Of a DNA stretch of 14,875 nucleotides, positions 7,756 to 14,706 are shown in pieces (position 1 is the first letter of the stretch; each line of letters opens with the position of its first letter). The notes below the pieces were generated by a model that ran no database searches, was not told where the DNA came from, and saw nothing but the letters and a program-made list of their open reading frames with translations. Source of the DNA: an uncultured Brachyspira sp. (lineage in GTDB: Bacteria; Spirochaetota; Brachyspiria; Brachyspirales; Brachyspiraceae); assembly GCF_949287625.1 (NCBI RefSeq), contig NZ_CASEGO010000074.1, positions 1 to 14,875 of the forward strand, read 5' to 3'. Made by a program: the position numbers and the translations under genes.

Positions 7756-7829
7756 GCGCTAGTAGCTCAATTGGATAGAGCAACTGCCTTCTAAGCAGTA
7801 GGTTACAGGTTCGATTCCTGTCTGGCGCG
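7756..7829 (+). tRNA. tRNA-Arg (anticodon UCU)
   Basis: Acceptor GCGCTAG with CTGGCGC, D arm GCTC/GAGC, anticodon stem ACTGC/GCAGT with loop CTTCTAA (TCT, reads AGA/AGG), T stem ACAGG/CCTGT, discriminator G. CCA is not encoded. AGA is the expected main arginine codon in such AT-rich genomes, and it is used often in the genes here. Confidence 0.96.
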
Positions 7830-7831
7830 TA

Positions 7832-7866
7832 TATAAACGTCTTTATCCCTTTTGTCAGCGTTTATA
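7832..7866 (+). terminator. Inverted repeat after the tRNA-Pro/Arg pair, possible terminator
   Basis: TATAAACG (7832-7839) and CGTTTATA (7859-7866) form a perfect 8-bp inverted repeat 2 nt after tRNA-Arg. There is no immediate T run; the nearest is 20 nt later. It may end or help process the tRNA transcript. A TATAAT (7863-7868) overlaps it and could be a -10 for tRNA-His, but I see no good -35. Confidence 0.3.
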
Positions 7867-7902
7867 ATGATAAAAAATAATAACTCTTTTTAATGTTTAA
7901 AT

Positions 7903-7977
7903 GGCGAATGTAGCTCAGTTGGTTAGAGCGCCAGATTGTGGATCTGGATGTCGCGGGTTCAAGTCCCGTCTTTCGCC
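7903..7977 (+). tRNA. tRNA-His (anticodon GUG)
   Basis: Acceptor GCGAATG with CTTTCGC (one T-T mismatch at the sixth pair), preceded by an encoded G (7903) opposite C (7977), the G-1:C73 identity pair of bacterial tRNA-His. D arm GCTC/GAGC, anticodon stem CCAGA/TCTGG with loop TTGTGGA (GTG), T stem GCGGG/CCCGT. CCA is not encoded. Confidence 0.96.
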
Positions 7978-8002
7978 CTTATCTTTCTCATAATATATAT
8001 AC

Positions 8003-8031
8003 TTGATATTTTCCTATTATTAATGTACCAT
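8003..8031 (+). promoter_or_regulatory. Weak candidate promoter for the first barrel gene
   Basis: TTGATA (8003-8008) and TACCAT (8026-8031) are 17 bp apart, with the -10 starting 37 bp before the ATG. The paralogue at 9175 has its -10 at 34 bp before its ATG, a similar geometry but with a much better match. Confidence 0.35.
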
Positions 8032-8062
8032 ATTTGTAATTATTATTTACAAAGGTATTTAT

Positions 8063-8776
8063 ATGAAAAAAATAATTCTAATGCTTATTTTAATAACATC
8101 ATTAAGCAGTATCAACGCATTTGCCGCAAGCGGTTTTGAAGCTATACTAAATGTGCCTTTTGGTGTTTCTGTAGGAATACCTAGAGGAATTTATGAAGAT
8201 GCCAATATGAAAAGTACAGCTGGTTTTGATTCTGGTATAACTGCCCAGATTGGATATATGATAGGTTTAGGTAAAATAGGTGTTAGTATTTTAGGCGAGC
8301 TTGGATACAGCTATGACAGCTATAGATATTACTATACAGTAAATGTGGGCAGCCTAGTAAATTCTAAATATACTTATGGTTTGCACACACATAGTTTTCA
8401 AATCGGACTTCTTCCTAAAGTGAATATCGGAGCATTTGCTATAGGTGTGGGCTTTGGAGTAAAAATTCCTATATCAGGATATTCTACTTACAAAGCAGAA
8501 GGTTCTGTTGCAGGAATAGAAGGAAGCACTTCCAGTGATAAAGTATCTTTAAATAGAGACGATTTTAAAAATTATGACAGAAATGTTATTCCATATATGA
8601 AATTAACTTTTGATTATTCTTTCTTCTTCACTTCTAAAATAGCTCTAAATCTAGGTGCTTATTTAGGATATGATTTCGGGCTTGCTTATAAAGATCCTTC
8701 CAATGGGGAATATTATGGTATTGATAGTTTTGATATAGGTTTGCAGTTAGGTTTAAGATTTGCTCCTAAATTGTAA
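8063..8776 (+). CDS. Putative outer-membrane beta-barrel protein, paralogue 1
   Basis: This 237-aa protein begins with a signal peptide (residues 1 to about 21, ending INAFA) and has no lipobox cysteine. The mature part is a run of short amphipathic strands rich in Gly, aromatic and alternating hydrophobic residues, and ends with the strand DIGLQLGLRFAPKL, the usual layout of small spirochaetal outer-membrane barrels. It shares GFDSG, GYSYDSY, FQIG-LPK, NVIPY and LGAYLGYDF with the protein at 9175, so the two are a duplicated pair. Function beyond surface protein or small porin is unknown. The ATG at 8063 has AAAGG 7 nt upstream. A strong hairpin terminator follows at 8803-8834, so it is probably transcribed alone. 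Confidence 0.75.
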   Translation: MKKIILMLILITSLSSINAFAASGFEAILNVPFGVSVGIPRGIYEDANMKSTAGFDSGITAQIGYMIGLGKIGVSILGELGYSYDSYRYYYTVNVGSLVNSKYTYGLHTHSFQIGLLPKVNIGAFAIGVGFGVKIPISGYSTYKAEGSVAGIEGSTSSDKVSLNRDDFKNYDRNVIPYMKLTFDYSFFFTSKIALNLGAYLGYDFGLAYKDPSNGEYYGIDSFDIGLQLGLRFAPKL

Positions 8777-8802
8777 GAAATAATATAAATAAATATAATG
8801 AT

Positions 8803-8834
8803 AAGACTGCTGACTATATATAATTAGCAGTCTT
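8803..8834 (+). terminator. Intrinsic terminator of the first barrel gene
   Basis: AAGACTGCT (8803-8811) pairs perfectly with AGCAGTCTT (8826-8834) around a 14-nt AT loop, followed by TATTTATATAG. It lies 27 bp after the stop. The A-rich 5' flank would allow some action on the other strand. Confidence 0.8.
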
Positions 8835-8867
8835 TATTTATATAGTTAATTTTATAAAACCTATTTA

Positions 8868-9140
8868 TAGAGTTTTGTAAGTTTACTGTTTTTAATGTTA
8901 AATTTTTAATTTTAAATAAAAAATTAATTTAGTACGCCTTTATAGTGCAGCAAATTAGCATAGCATTCCTTATTATAAAAATATCAAATTTAAATTACTA
9001 ATAAATAAGCACAATTACTTGTTTTACATATAAAACAAATTAGTACTATTTATTACTAATTTCATATTTACATTTACTCAAATAGCATCTAAACGAAAAT
9101 AATAGTATAACTCTCAGTTGACAAACTTAAAAAATTTCAG
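8868..9140. mobile_element. MITE-like element between the two barrel genes (far end tentative)
   Basis: The right end (9118-9140) is a close copy of the IS terminal repeat. Reading inward, an AGTACTAATTT tract (inverse strand, 9037-9047) followed by GTTTTA-TATGTA lies 70 nt from the repeat; the element at 5310 has the same tract at 68 nt, so they are the same family in opposite orientation. The far end is degenerate: TATAG and a GTAAGTTTAC block near 8866-8888 are the best candidate, giving about 270 bp, close to 264 bp of the other. Two perfect hairpins lie side by side inside, TTGTTTTA/TAAAACAA (9019-9038) and AAATTAGTA/TACTAATTT (9037-9062), sharing two bases. I see no gene in this 398-bp gap. 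Confidence 0.45.
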
Positions 9141-9146
9141 TATATT
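9118..9146 (+). promoter_or_regulatory. Promoter of the second barrel gene, built from a MITE end
   Basis: TTGACA (9118-9123) and TATATT (9141-9146) are 17 bp apart. The -35 and spacer belong to the mobile-element terminal repeat, and the -10 begins right after it. The expected start lies about 20 nt before the ATG at 9175. Confidence 0.7.
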
Positions 9147-9174
9147 ATCAATGTATTAGACTTAAGGTATTTTT

Positions 9175-9900
9175 ATGAAACATGTAAAAAAAATTTTATT
9201 AGTTGTATGTGCTTTACTAGCATTTAGTTCATATTCTTTTGCAAAAGGAAGTTTTGAAGCTATAGTGAATGTACCAGTAGGTATGTCTTTTGGCGGAGGT
9301 ACAGGAGATGATATTTCTGCAAAGATAGGTTTTGATTCAGGGGTAAATGTAAAACTTGGATATATGTTTATCTTTAATAAATGGGCTTTTAGTATACTTG
9401 GTGATATAGGATATAGTTATGACAGCTATAAAATTTTTAGTTCATCATCAGTATTAGGTACAGCTATTAATACAACTGACAGCTTATATATACATGGATT
9501 TCAGATTGGAGTGCTTCCTAAATTTAATTTTGGAGCTTTTTCTTTGGGTATAGGTATTGGTGCTAAAGTGCCTTTGGCATTAACACATAAATATGAACGA
9601 ACCGATAGAACTTCCAGCGGCACTGAAACAACTGTATCATATAATGAAAATCTTTACGGAGATGATATAAATAAATTATTAGAAAGCAATGTTATACCTT
9701 ATTTAAAAGTTACATTTGAATACTCTATCTATTTTAATGATAAAATTGCTTTTAATGTAGGTGCTTATTTAGGATATGATTTCAATGTTAATAAGAAAAA
9801 CATTGTTTACAGTTCTTATTTCTATGATACATATGAAACAAAAGTTGATACATTTGATATAGGTTTACAATTTGGCTTAAGGTTTGCTCCTAAATTGTAA
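9175..9900 (+). CDS. Putative outer-membrane beta-barrel protein, paralogue 2
   Basis: This 241-aa protein has a signal peptide to about residue 23 (ending YSFA) and the same barrel layout as the protein at 8063. The two agree closely in the predicted strands (FEAI-NVP, GFDSG, GYSYDSY, FQIG-LPK, NVIPY-K, FDIGLQ-GLRFAPKL) and share the last 18 nt including the stop. They differ in length and sequence in the stretches between, notably after GIGAKVP and after YLGYDF, where this copy has a Tyr- and Lys-rich loop. The ATG at 9175 has AAGG 7 nt upstream and a strong promoter at 9118-9146. No clear terminator follows; tRNA-Arg(UCG) begins 45 bp downstream and may be co-transcribed. Ligand and role are unknown. 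Confidence 0.75.
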   Translation: MKHVKKILLVVCALLAFSSYSFAKGSFEAIVNVPVGMSFGGGTGDDISAKIGFDSGVNVKLGYMFIFNKWAFSILGDIGYSYDSYKIFSSSSVLGTAINTTDSLYIHGFQIGVLPKFNFGAFSLGIGIGAKVPLALTHKYERTDRTSSGTETTVSYNENLYGDDINKLLESNVIPYLKVTFEYSIYFNDKIAFNVGAYLGYDFNVNKKNIVYSSYFYDTYETKVDTFDIGLQFGLRFAPKL

Positions 9901-9945
9901 ACTATAGTGCATAATTGCCGATACTTGCATATAAGTACATAATTA

Positions 9946-10019
9946 GCGTCTGTGGCTTAATTGGATAGAGCAGCGGATTTCGGTTCCGTCGGTTGGGGGT
10001 TCGAGTCCTCTCAGACGCG
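9946..10019 (+). tRNA. tRNA-Arg (anticodon UCG)
   Basis: Acceptor GCGTCTG with CAGACGC, D arm GCTT/GAGC, anticodon stem GCGGA/TCCGT with loop TTTCGGT (TCG, reads CGA), T stem GGGGG/CCTCT with two G-U pairs, discriminator G. CCA is not encoded. No -10 stands at a usable distance upstream, so transcription may come through from the barrel gene. Confidence 0.95.
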
Positions 10020-10033
10020 TTTATAAAATATAT

Positions 10034-10061
10034 TTGATTATTTCTTAAATTGTGATAAAAT
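10034..10061 (+). promoter_or_regulatory. Candidate promoter of the TPR gene
   Basis: TTGATT (10034-10039) and TAAAAT (10056-10061) are 16 bp apart, with TGTGA just before the -10 giving a partial extended -10. The start would be about 25 nt before the ATG at 10095. Confidence 0.4.
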
Positions 10062-10094
10062 TAATTATTATATGGAGATAAAGGTATTAATGGA

Positions 10095-11270
10095 ATGAAA
10101 GAAAAAACTTTAAAAAAATTTAATTTTGCTATTTTAATATTATTTCCTATAATACTTTTAATATTCTCAGTTACTTTTAATGTGTACAGTGTCGGAACCA
10201 AAAACCGAATAAATAAAAAATTAGAAAACTTTACCAATTCACTCTCTTTAAGAATGGAAAGCAAATATATGGATATGATGACCCTTTACTTTAAAGATGA
10301 GTTAAACAATTATGCCATAGCAAATGAATTTACTAACCTTGTAAAAGAACAGGTAAGATTAGGAGTTACTCCTCATTTTAATTCTCTTAAATTTTCAATA
10401 GATTATACAATCAGAACAAATATAAGAAATACTACTTACGGACTTTTATTTATATCTGTACTTATGTTTGTACTTACATTAGTACTTAATTTTACAAATA
10501 ATAGTTTTGTAAGCAGTGGTAATGTAAATGCAGGTTCGGTAACAGATAATAATAAAACAGCTGATAAGTCTCAGGTAAAACCTATAAATAATGTAATAGA
10601 TTCCTCTTCAAGCGATAATATTAAAGCTGAAATTGAGGCTATGTATAAAGACCTTGTTAAAGAGATTAAAAGTTCAAGAGATGAACAGGCTTTAGAAATA
10701 TTGGAGAAAATGTTTCAGTTAGATGACAGAAATTATCTGGCTTTAAATGGGGCTGGTGTACTTCATACCAAAATATACAGCAGAGATAATGAAGAAGAGC
10801 ATTTCAAAAAAGCTGATAAATATTTTGAATATGCTTTATCTTTATATAATCATAATGAAAATGTATCCAATAATAAAGCTATACTATACTCCATAAAATA
10901 TGAACTTAAAAAATTAGAAGATGATTATGAAACTGCTTTGATAATATTTAATGATGCCTTGTCTTCAAATCATTTAGATCCGGAACTTCTTAATAATAGA
11001 GCTACTTTATACTCTGTAAAATATAAGATAAGCGGAGATGAGAATTTGTTTGAAAGGGCTTTAAATGATTATGATGAGCTTATAAAAATTGATTTCAACA
11101 ATATTTATGCTTTAAACAACAGAAGTGCTATTTATTTCAATAAATATAAAAACTCAGGAGATAAAAAATATTTTGATAAGTCAATAGAAGACTGCAACAC
11201 CGCTTTTAAGATTAATTCTTCTGAAGCTCTATATGATAATAGAGGATCACTCTATATATACAAATTCTAA
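10095..11270 (+). CDS. Membrane-anchored TPR protein, C-terminus apparently cut short
   Basis: This 391-aa protein has two hydrophobic segments (about 11-31 and 115-133) flanking an 80-residue charged region, then a Ser/Asn-rich linker (about 135-175) and tetratricopeptide-like repeats. The repeats are about 40 aa, longer than the standard 34, and start near residues 215, 256, 298, 339 and 378 with a recurring NN-R/K-A-xLY-xK-Y pattern and a GD loop. TPRs mediate protein-protein contact; no enzymatic domain is visible. The fifth repeat stops after its first helix (GSLYIYKF), so the protein ends mid-repeat, 2 bp from the convergent stop of the ATPase gene. That suggests loss of a 3' part, or a natural capping helix. 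The ATG at 10095 has only AAGG at 10 nt; an ATG at 10090 is followed at once by a stop in its frame. Confidence 0.75.
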   Translation: MKEKTLKKFNFAILILFPIILLIFSVTFNVYSVGTKNRINKKLENFTNSLSLRMESKYMDMMTLYFKDELNNYAIANEFTNLVKEQVRLGVTPHFNSLKFSIDYTIRTNIRNTTYGLLFISVLMFVLTLVLNFTNNSFVSSGNVNAGSVTDNNKTADKSQVKPINNVIDSSSSDNIKAEIEAMYKDLVKEIKSSRDEQALEILEKMFQLDDRNYLALNGAGVLHTKIYSRDNEEEHFKKADKYFEYALSLYNHNENVSNNKAILYSIKYELKKLEDDYETALIIFNDALSSNHLDPELLNNRATLYSVKYKISGDENLFERALNDYDELIKIDFNNIYALNNRSAIYFNKYKNSGDKKYFDKSIEDCNTAFKINSSEALYDNRGSLYIYKF

Positions 11271-11272
11271 TA

Positions 11273-12451
11273 TTATCTCGATATTCCAAGATGATTTTTT
11301 CGATACTCTTTCTCTAAATTACCAATATTTAAACTCTCATTAATATTTTTAAGTTTATCAGTTCTGTATATACTTGCCATATTATTTTTTTTATTGATTA
11401 AAAAATAGTTAAAAAGTTCAGTATCATCAATGCTCATAAGTGTTATATCATGAGTTGATAGTATAAGCTGCGAAGTTTCTCTCTCTATATCATTAAATGC
11501 ACCTTTTTTAAATAGTCTGATAGTAAACTCTAATAATTCAGACTGCACTCCGTTAAATTCATCAACTATAGATAATGTACCGTTTATAATAGAACTTAAT
11601 ATATATACCAAATTAATAGCATATACTTTACTTCCTTCAGACTCTATCTCATCAAAATCGCTGCTGTAAGTGTCATGCCTTGAAACTAATCTCTTATTAT
11701 CAAATACAAAAGAAAACTCACTTGCATTTATACTATCAACTATATTCAAATCATCAATATCAGTCATGTAAAGTAATTTTTTATAAGTATCCCATATATT
11801 ATACTTACTAAAATATTCAAAAATCTCTACTATGGCATAAGAAGAAAAATCTGCCTCATTTGTAAATGGAAATAAAAAACATAGATTTTTGAATAATGAT
11901 ATATAATAATTAATTTCTTCTCTGTATCTGTCTGCTTTTTCATTTATATTATTTAATTTATTATTAAAAAAACTTAAGAAAGTATTTGTGTCTGGTATAC
12001 TATCATCATAATCAAATATACCATTTGATATAGTATTTTTTTTCCTTTCAAATATTATATTATTATTTTTTGTAAATCTTTCTAAATCTATTTTTTTATT
12101 ATTATTATCTAATACCAATTCATAGCTGCATATTTCATAATCATCATAAGAATAAAACTCCAAATAAAAACGGCTATTCTCATTTTTACCATAAATCATA
12201 TTTGGATCTAAAAGCCTTTTTATACTGTCATCACTTGATACTATATATCCATTGTTGGAATAAAAAATATATTTTAAAGCATTAAGCAGATTACTCTTAC
12301 CGCAGCCGTTATAACCGTAAAGAAGACATAATTTTGATATATACTCATTATTTATTTTTTTTGTATAAATAGTATCTTTATCAGCAGTTAAATTAAGTTC
12401 GGCTTCATCATAGAATGATCTGTAATTTGAAATAGTAAATTTTTTTAGCAT
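11273..12451 (-). CDS. AAA15-type (COG1106-like) ATPase, possibly defence-related
   Basis: This 392-aa protein has the SMC/ABC-like split ATPase layout: the N-terminal FTISNYRSF start and Walker A GYNGCGKSN (46-54), a long divergent middle (about 60-260), a signature-like ESEGSK (270-275), Walker B LSIVDEF (293-299) and a switch histidine in LSTHD (332-336). This order is that of the AAA15/AAA_21 group that includes RloB-partner ATPases and the ATPase of PARIS-like defence systems. The LHP usually found after the Walker B acidic pair is replaced by NGVQ. No partner nuclease, TOPRIM or RloB gene is adjacent: upstream is a foldback element and downstream the TPR gene. No clear Shine-Dalgarno precedes the ATG. 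Function is inferred from fold only. Confidence 0.8.
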   Translation of the reverse strand: MLKKFTISNYRSFYDEAELNLTADKDTIYTKKINNEYISKLCLLYGYNGCGKSNLLNALKYIFYSNNGYIVSSDDSIKRLLDPNMIYGKNENSRFYLEFYSYDDYEICSYELVLDNNNKKIDLERFTKNNNIIFERKKNTISNGIFDYDDSIPDTNTFLSFFNNKLNNINEKADRYREEINYYISLFKNLCFLFPFTNEADFSSYAIVEIFEYFSKYNIWDTYKKLLYMTDIDDLNIVDSINASEFSFVFDNKRLVSRHDTYSSDFDEIESEGSKVYAINLVYILSSIINGTLSIVDEFNGVQSELLEFTIRLFKKGAFNDIERETSQLILSTHDITLMSIDDTELFNYFLINKKNNMASIYRTDKLKNINESLNIGNLEKEYRKNHLGISR

Positions 12452-12527
12452 AATTATTTATTATTGTTTATTTTGTTCATAATTTAATAACAAAAATAAA
12501 AGAATTTTGTAAAGCATTATTAATAAT

Positions 12528-12757
12528 AGACTTGTTTCAAAACTCAATTTGTTAATACTCATAGTTTTTTAATTTAATATTTTTTTTAATTATAGTTGGG
12601 GCTTTGCTGCCGCACTCTGCGTGCCGTAGGCAGGTAAAAAGACTGCATATTTATATACCAAAATAATAATTTATACAACTATAAAACATTATGTTTCTAG
12701 TCTTAAAATTAAATAATTTTCATAATTAATCTTGTCAAGTAGTTTTCAAACAAGTCT
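12528..12757. mobile_element. Foldback MITE-like element, 230 bp, of a second type
   Basis: The ends are inverted repeats of 17 bp with 16 matches (AGACTTGTTTCAAAACT at 12528-12544, its inverse at 12741-12757). Nested inside are TTATAGTTG (12590-12598) with CAACTATAA (12676-12684), and a GC-rich core hairpin, CTGCC/GGCAG (12607-12611, 12629-12633) enclosing GCAC/GTGC. The ends are unlike the 23-bp family and resemble from memory IS5- or IS1182-type tips. I see no reading frame and no obvious target duplication. It fills half of the 479-bp divergent gap between the ATPase gene and oppA. The rest is AT-rich; a TGATATATT extended -10 overlaps its right edge at 12757-12765. Confidence 0.55.
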
Positions 12758-12869
12758 GATATATTATCAAGGCTGTGTACAGAGTTATTTTAATAAATAT
12801 TTTGTAGGCATTTTTTATAACTCTATTTTTTATAAATATTAAATGTAATAATATTAATTCAAAAAATCA

Positions 12870-12897
12870 TTGACTAATATATTATATAAAATATAAT
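12870..12897 (+). promoter_or_regulatory. oppA promoter
   Basis: TTGACT (12870-12875) and a perfect TATAAT (12892-12897) are 16 bp apart. The start would be near 12904, about 27 nt before the ATG. Confidence 0.75.
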
Positions 12898-12930
12898 TTC
12901 CTATAAATAAAAAAATCATAGGACATTATT

Positions 12931-14538
12931 ATGAAGCGTAAATTATTATTAGTACTCTCTTTTAGCCTAATGATATTTGTATTATCATGCGGCGGAAGTA
13001 AAACTGATGAAGGAGCAATATATATAAATGTTGGTCCGGAACCCAAAACTATAGACCCTGCTTTAAACTCTACAGTTGACGGCAGTATTTATATTCAGCA
13101 TGCTTTTGAAGGGCTAGCTACAAGAGATAAGGATAATAAAATAGTAGGCGGTACTGCTGAAAGCTGGGATATAAGTGAAGACGGTTTAACTTATACATTT
13201 CATATAAGAGATAATGCCAAATGGTCAGACGGAAAAAAAGTAACAGCTGAAGATTTTGTTTATGCTTGGCAAAGAGCAGTAGATCCTATAACAGCATGTG
13301 AATATGCTTATCAGTTTGAACCTGTATTAAATGCTATGGATATTAATTCCGGTAAAAAAGAAGTTTCTGAATTAGGGGTAAAAGCAATAGATGAAAATAC
13401 TTTAGAGGTAAAATTAAATGCCCCTACAGCTTATTTTTTAGAGCTTGCTGCTTTTCCTACTTTCTATCCTATTAGAAAAGACATAATAGAAGAAAACGGC
13501 GATAACTGGACTTTATCTCCTGAAACTTATATAGGAAACGGTCCTTTTGTGATGACTGAAAGAAGAACTGATGACAGATTAATAATGTCAAAAAATACTA
13601 ATTATTGGAATGCATCAAACATAATACCTGAAAAATTAGTGTTTATACTTATGCAAAACGGTACTGCTGCAGTTGCTGGTATAAAAGAAGGCTCTATACA
13701 TTTTGCCAATAATCCTCCGCTTCAAGATATTGAAAACTTAAAAAGCGAAGGCTTAATGCATATCTCACCATACTTAGGTACATATTATTATTGTCTTAAT
13801 ATCACAAATGAGGCATTAAAAGATGAAAGAGTACGTAAAGCATTGACATTAGCGATAGACAGAAACTATTTGACAGAACAGGTAACAAGAGGCGGACAGC
13901 TTCCTGCAAGTGCTTGGGTTCCTAGCGGAGTAAGCGATGCTGATAATGCTGATTTTAGAGAAGTAGGAGGCGATTATTATAGTGTAAAAGCTGAAGATTA
14001 TCAAAAAAATCTTGAAGAGGCTAAAAAACTTATGGAGGAAGCAGGATATACTAACGGAGCAGGTTTCCCAGTAATAGAGTTTAAATCCAATTCTGGAGAA
14101 CATATACAGATATTTGAAGCTGTACAGCAGATGTGGAAGGAAGGTTTGGGTATAGATTCTACTATATCACAGGAAGAATGGGCTACTTTCCAAGATACAA
14201 GACAGCATAAAAACTTTGTTATAGCCCGTCATGGCTGGATTGCTGATTATAATGATCCTATGAGCTTTTTGGGCGTATTCTTAAGTTACAGCGTTCAAAA
14301 TAACGGAGGATATTCAAATAAGGCTTATGATGATAAATTAAAATTAGCTATGTCAACTATAGATCAAAATATAAGAATGAAAGCTATGCATGAAGCTGAA
14401 GATATACTTATGAATGATATGGGATTAATACCGATTTATTTTTATACTGATCCTATTATAATTAGTAAAAAATTATCAGGTGTTGTTTTCGATCCTTTAG
14501 GTTCTCATAAATTCTTCTATGCAAAGTTAGATAAATAA
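12931..14538 (+). CDS. oppA: Oligopeptide ABC transporter substrate-binding lipoprotein (OppA-like)
   Basis: This 535-aa member of the SBP_bac_5 family captures peptides for an ABC importer. The leader is MKRK followed by a hydrophobic stretch and VLSC, so Cys20 is the probable lipidation site; spirochaetal lipoboxes tolerate such variants. Family hallmarks are EPKTIDPALNST near the mature start, the signature around KWSDGKKVTAEDFVYAWQRA (about residues 96-115), the YIGNGPFVM strand, and the RVRKALTLAIDRNYL block. Length is normal. The ATG at 12931 has AGGA 7 nt upstream and a good promoter. No oppBCDF genes follow; the gene is monocistronic, ended by a hairpin within a MITE whose left repeat overlaps the stop codon. 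Peptide specificity cannot be told, and nickel or other ligands are possible in this family. Confidence 0.9.
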   Translation: MKRKLLLVLSFSLMIFVLSCGGSKTDEGAIYINVGPEPKTIDPALNSTVDGSIYIQHAFEGLATRDKDNKIVGGTAESWDISEDGLTYTFHIRDNAKWSDGKKVTAEDFVYAWQRAVDPITACEYAYQFEPVLNAMDINSGKKEVSELGVKAIDENTLEVKLNAPTAYFLELAAFPTFYPIRKDIIEENGDNWTLSPETYIGNGPFVMTERRTDDRLIMSKNTNYWNASNIIPEKLVFILMQNGTAAVAGIKEGSIHFANNPPLQDIENLKSEGLMHISPYLGTYYYCLNITNEALKDERVRKALTLAIDRNYLTEQVTRGGQLPASAWVPSGVSDADNADFREVGGDYYSVKAEDYQKNLEEAKKLMEEAGYTNGAGFPVIEFKSNSGEHIQIFEAVQQMWKEGLGIDSTISQEEWATFQDTRQHKNFVIARHGWIADYNDPMSFLGVFLSYSVQNNGGYSNKAYDDKLKLAMSTIDQNIRMKAMHEAEDILMNDMGLIPIYFYTDPIIISKKLSGVVFDPLGSHKFFYAKLDK

Positions 14539-14706
14539 TTTTTAAGTTTGTTAAAAATTAGTTTTTATGTTTTTAATATTTTCGGGTACTAGCCATGCTA
14601 AGTGCATGTATGTACCCGATTCTTTTGCCGTCTGATATGCATACCATAGTCAATCGAAGTCGGGAAAAAGTTGAATAAAAAAATTGACAAACTTAAAAAT
14701 TTTTAG
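14532..14706. mobile_element. Short MITE-like element overlapping the oppA stop codon
   Basis: The left repeat (14532-14554, core ATTTTTAAGTTTGTTAA) and right repeat (14684-14706, TTGACAAACTTAAAAA onward) match at 19 of 23 positions when inverted. CGGGAAAAAG (14661-14670) lies 13 nt inside the right end; the inverse CTTTTTCCCG lies 13 nt inside the left end of the element at 5310. The left end overlaps the last codons and stop of oppA. The right side is flanked by TATATA. It is shorter (175 bp) than the other two members. Confidence 0.55.
14583..14618 (+). terminator. Hairpin after oppA, likely terminator, inside the MITE
   Basis: CGGGTAC (14583-14589) pairs with GTACCCG (14612-14618), and inside it CATGC (14594-14598) pairs with GCATG (14604-14608) around a TAAGT loop. 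The tail is ATTCTTTTG, a modest T run. It is 45 nt after the oppA stop. Confidence 0.6.

Noticed and set aside
7936..8139. 67-aa frame over tRNA-His and the start of the barrel gene
   Set aside because: It begins inside the tRNA and overlaps a well-supported CDS in another frame.
9946..10019. tRNA-Arg(UCG) as an integration site for the TPR/ATPase region
   Set aside because: No second copy of the tRNA 3' end was found in the window and no integrase gene is present.
10061..10264. 67-aa minus-strand frame
   Set aside because: Shadow of the TPR gene's membrane segment.
13849..14103. 84-aa minus-strand frame inside oppA
   Set aside because: Shadow frame; no start signals, and oppA is intact across it.
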